Below are positions 5,499-7,628 of a DNA stretch of 7,628 nt, piece by piece (the stretch's first letter is position 1; the number at the start of each line of letters is the position of its first letter). The notes below the pieces were generated by a model that worked only from the letters and a program-made list of their open reading frames with translations, did no database searches and was not told where the DNA came from. The position numbers and the translations under genes are program-made. Source of the stretch: Chloroflexota bacterium (GTDB lineage: Bacteria > Chloroflexota > Dehalococcoidia > DSTF01 > JACRBR01); the NCBI GenBank assembly GCA_021813085.1, contig JAKAMA010000106.1, forward strand, positions 1-7,628. The letters run 5' to 3'.

Positions 5499-7628
5499 GC
5501 CGGCGACGGTCGCCGTGCCGCTTCGTTGTGCCGTGGCGGCGAGCGCGGCGCTTACGAGCGTAGCAGTAGCCTGCGGTGTAACGGCGGACGGCGTTGCGCT
5601 TGTCACCGGCGTCGGTGAGGGCGTGGCGGTGGCGATCGAGACGATCGGTGCCGCCGAGCCCGCCGGCGTGGGGGTCGCCGTCGCCGTCACGGTGGACGTA
5701 CTGCTTGCTGTCGCGGTCGACGACGGGGGAATGGCCGTCCTGGTGGCGGGCGGCGTGGACGTGCGCGTCGCGGTGAAGGTCGCGGTGGCCGTCGCGGTGT
5801 GTACGGCCGTGGATGTGGCTGTCGCCGTAGGTTCTGCGGTTGTGGTCGGCACCGGTGTATCCGTGGCCGTGCTGGTTGCGGAGGCGGTCGGCGTGCTGGC
5901 GGGTGTATGCGTGGCGGTCGGCGTTGCTGCGGAGCGCTCGCACGCCTGGCTTTGGTGCGGGACGGGGGAGACCCAGAGCCGCGCCGGGCTGTGTAGTCCA
6001 GTCGCCGCTCCTTCGAGCACGCGATCTGGCGCCGTATTGCCCGACGCGGTCCTGCAGAATACGAGCACCCGGCCGCTGCCTCCGACGCCCGACGCGCCTG
6101 CGACATACAGTTCGTCATTCACGGTGTCGACGAACACGCCCGTCGGGTAATGGAGTCCCGTATCCACGCCCGTCAGCGTCCGCAGGGGAACCACGTCGCC
6201 GTCCGCCGTCCTGCTGTAGACGACGACGCCCTGCAGGGTCTCGGGGGCATGGCTCGCGCTGTTCGCGACCACGATCTCGTTGTTCACCGTGTCTACGAAC
6301 AGCGCGAGGGGGCTCTGCAGCGCTGTCGCGGCGCCCGAGATCCTGCGCAGCGGCGGCGTGTCGCCGGAGGCCGTGCGGCTGAACACGCTGATCGCATACG
6401 GGAAGTCTTGGTCGACGACATACAGCTCGTCGTTCACGGTGTCGACGAAAACGTCCAATGCTTCGCCGATCGTCGTTGCCGGTCCGGACAGCGTACGGAG
6501 CGGGGCATCGCTGCCTGAAGCCGATCGGCCGTACACGCGTATTGCGTTTGCCCTCGCCACGAACACTTCCTCGTGCAGGCTGTCGACGTCGATGCCGTAG
6601 CTGCCGATAGAGCCTACGGGGAACGGCGGCGCGAACGTTCGCAGCGGGGCGGCGTCGCCGGACGCCGTCTCGCCGTACACCGTCACCGGGGCCCATAGAT
6701 TGCTGACGAAGATCTCGTGGTTCGCGGCGTCCAGGACGATTTCCAATGGTGGCCCCTGGTCTTGGCGAAAGAATCCCGTGGACGGACCGGTAATAGTCCG
6801 CAGAGGGGGCGTATTGCCGGAGGCTCCGGCGTCGTACACGGTGATCGAAGCGTCAAATGAGTTCTGGGGATCGACTTCGCCCGCGTTTGGCACGAACAGC
6901 AAGCCGCCGCCGGGCATCGGCGTGTTGGTGGCGGTCGGCGTGGCGGTGGCCGTGGAGATCGCAGTTGGTGTCTGGGTGGCGGTGGGCACGGCGCTCGGCG
7001 TCGCGGTCGCCGTGATCGTTGCCGTCGGCGCGCCGGCGACCGCTGCGGCCTCGAACGCGCCGATGTCGCACGCCGCTACGCCGTCGCCGTCACCATCGAT
7101 CGGGCGCCGGACGCCGCGCTGGTCCGTCGCGGGGCAGGTGGCGTTGTCGCCGGCGTCGATGGCCGGGCTGCCGGCGAGCAGCGCGTGCGTCCGCGTCAGC
7201 CCGCCGTTGTCGGCGAGCGGGCCGAGGAGCGGGTCTCGGCCGGTGATGTTGCCCGTCGCATCGCCGTCGACGGTGCACCCCGTGGTATCGCCGATCAGGT
7301 TGTGGCCCTGGGACGTGACGGCGACGGCGCAGTCGGGCGCCTGGCCGCCGGCGTCGGTGTTGCCGGCGACGATCGAGTTCGCGAGCGACAGGCTGGCGAG
7401 GGCGTTGTAGATGCCACCGCCGTCGCCGAACTGGCTCCCGGCGGCGTTGCCGGCGATGGTCACGTTGAGCAGCGTCACCGTGCCCGTGAAGTTGAGAATC
7501 GCACCGCCGTTGCCACCCGCGGCGTTGCCGGCGAAGGTGCTATTCACGACGGACAACGCGCCCTGGTTGTAGATGCCGCCGCCGGAGCCGGCAGCGGAAT
7601 TGCCGGAGATGGTGCTGCCGGAAACCGT
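5361..7628 (-). CDS. Large LPXTG surface protein: beta-helix, beta-propeller repeats and Thr-rich stalks (N-terminus outside window)
   Basis: One open frame of 755 visible codons, open at the right edge; the true start is outside, and the TTG at 7556 is internal. Numbering is from the edge. Residues 1 to about 110 are parallel beta-helix repeats ([43 protein letters not shown]). Residues about 108-193 form a choice-of-anchor-Q-like module ([39 protein letters not shown]). A Thr/Ala/Pro linker (200-239) follows. Residues 240-556 are six repeats of about 50 residues, each with a VYxRTASGxxxPLRTLxGxxTG strand-turn and [11 protein letters not shown], probably a six-bladed beta-propeller. A second stalk spans 566-701. 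The end carries LPSTG (711-715), a hydrophobic helix (about 729-744) and RARRRRKG, a sortase sorting signal. Likely role is adhesion or ligand display outside the cell; no catalytic motif is recognised. Confidence 0.85.
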   Translation of the reverse strand, partial: TVSGSTISGNSAAGSGGGIYNQGALSVVNSTFAGNAAGGNGGAILNFTGTVTLLNVTIAGNAAGSQFGDGGGIYNALASLSLANSIVAGNTDAGGQAPDCAVAVTSQGHNLIGDTTGCTVDGDATGNITGRDPLLGPLADNGGLTRTHALLAGSPAIDAGDNATCPATDQRGVRRPIDGDGDGVAACDIGAFEAAAVAGAPTATITATATPSAVPTATQTPTAISTATATPTATNTPMPGGGLLFVPNAGEVDPQNSFDASITVYDAGASGNTPPLRTITGPSTGFFRQDQGPPLEIVLDAANHEIFVSNLWAPVTVYGETASGDAAPLRTFAPPFPVGSIGSYGIDVDSLHEEVFVARANAIRVYGRSASGSDAPLRTLSGPATTIGEALDVFVDTVNDELYVVDQDFPYAISVFSRTASGDTPPLRRISGAATALQSPLALFVDTVNNEIVVANSASHAPETLQGVVVYSRTADGDVVPLRTLTGVDTGLHYPTGVFVDTVNDELYVAGASGVGGSGRVLVFCRTASGNTAPDRVLEGAATGLHSPARLWVSPVPHQSQACERSAATPTATHTPASTPTASATSTATDTPVPTTTAEPTATATSTAVHTATATATFTATRTSTPPATRTAIPPSSTATASSTSTVTATATPTPAGSAAPIVSIATATPSPTPVTSATPSAVTPQATATLVSAALAATAQRSGTATVAGLPSTGTAPPTESGRPRSRLAAAAVLALIALAASHAATRARRRRKG
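5526..5933 (-). repeat. Long Thr/Ala/Pro/Ser-rich stalk, low-complexity
   Basis: About 136 residues composed mostly of T, A, P, S and V, with repeated TATATxT and TPTP units, between the propeller and the LPSTG motif. It probably spans the cell wall and is likely O-glycosylated (inferred from composition). Its DNA is a degenerate run of GTxGCG-type units on the plus strand and is prone to slippage, so length variation between strains would be expected. Confidence 0.8.
5961..6911 (-). repeat. Six tandem propeller-blade repeats
   Basis: Six protein repeats of about 46-58 residues. The FVDTVN(D/N)E core is coded by closely similar 33-nt segments at 6106-6138, 6271-6303 and 6421-6453. The first and third of these differ at only 3 of 33 positions, pointing to recent duplication or gene conversion among the last blades. 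The first three blades diverge more ([22 protein letters not shown]). The [17 protein letters not shown] type of unit resembles blade repeats of secreted bacterial propeller proteins. Confidence 0.75.
6912..7031 (-). repeat. Thr/Ala/Pro-rich linker between beta-helix and propeller
   Basis: Forty residues of the type [13 protein letters not shown] and PTATNTPMP join the choice-of-anchor-Q-like module to the propeller. Composition matches the C-terminal stalk, so the protein is two folded modules on two flexible stalks. Confidence 0.8.

Noticed and set aside
5368..6150. A 260-codon plus-strand open frame rich in Val and Ala, resembling a membrane protein
   Set aside because: It is antisense to the Thr/Ala/Pro stalk and propeller of the LPXTG protein; Thr and Ala codons read backwards give Val/Ala runs. 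The minus-strand protein has clear domains, so this one is a shadow.

Overview
High-GC bacterial DNA, most likely from Chloroflexota (inferred, moderate confidence). The clues are a LysM-LysM-M23 protein with a Cys-Cys insert in its peptidase domain, a very long Thr/Ala/Pro (TATPT-type) stalk, a C-terminal 'choice-of-anchor Q'-type module, the obg-nadD gene pair, frequent GTG starts, and a possible leaderless gene. No 16S rRNA or tRNA is present to settle the phylum.

Left part (1-1065, minus strand): a three-gene run reading antitoxin, toxin, ruvB. A MazE/AbrB-type antitoxin overlaps a PIN-domain ribonuclease toxin by 4 nt (ATGA), and the N-terminal 109 codons of ruvB begin 16 nt after the toxin stop. 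A promoter-like -10 overlapped by CCAG repeats and a perfect AGGAGG Shine-Dalgarno precede the antitoxin.

Middle (1066-3748): a class I SAM methyltransferase on the plus strand converges on a minus-strand housekeeping pair, obg (ribosome-associated GTPase) followed by nadD (NAD biosynthesis), joined by another ATGA overlap.

Divergent control region (3749-4141, 393 bp): a consensus TATAAT facing obg and a good sigma70-type promoter (TTGGCA-N16-TAGAAT) facing the right. The rightward promoter drives a leader of more than 100 nt with short hairpins and GGTGC repeats. The leader ends in a strong Shine-Dalgarno placed in front of an ATC codon rather than ATG/GTG/TTG.

Right part (4142-7628): a membrane-anchored LysM-LysM-M23 peptidoglycan endopeptidase (plus strand) converges, with a 28-nt gap, on a large minus-strand surface protein that is cut by the window edge. 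Its visible 755 residues hold a parallel beta-helix, a choice-of-anchor-Q-like module, a Thr-rich linker, six beta-propeller-like repeats, a second long Thr-rich stalk, and an [24 protein letters not shown] sortase sorting signal. These two genes concern the cell envelope. I found no phage, IS or CRISPR structure. The accessory parts are the toxin-antitoxin pair and the surface protein; the remaining genes look ordinary.
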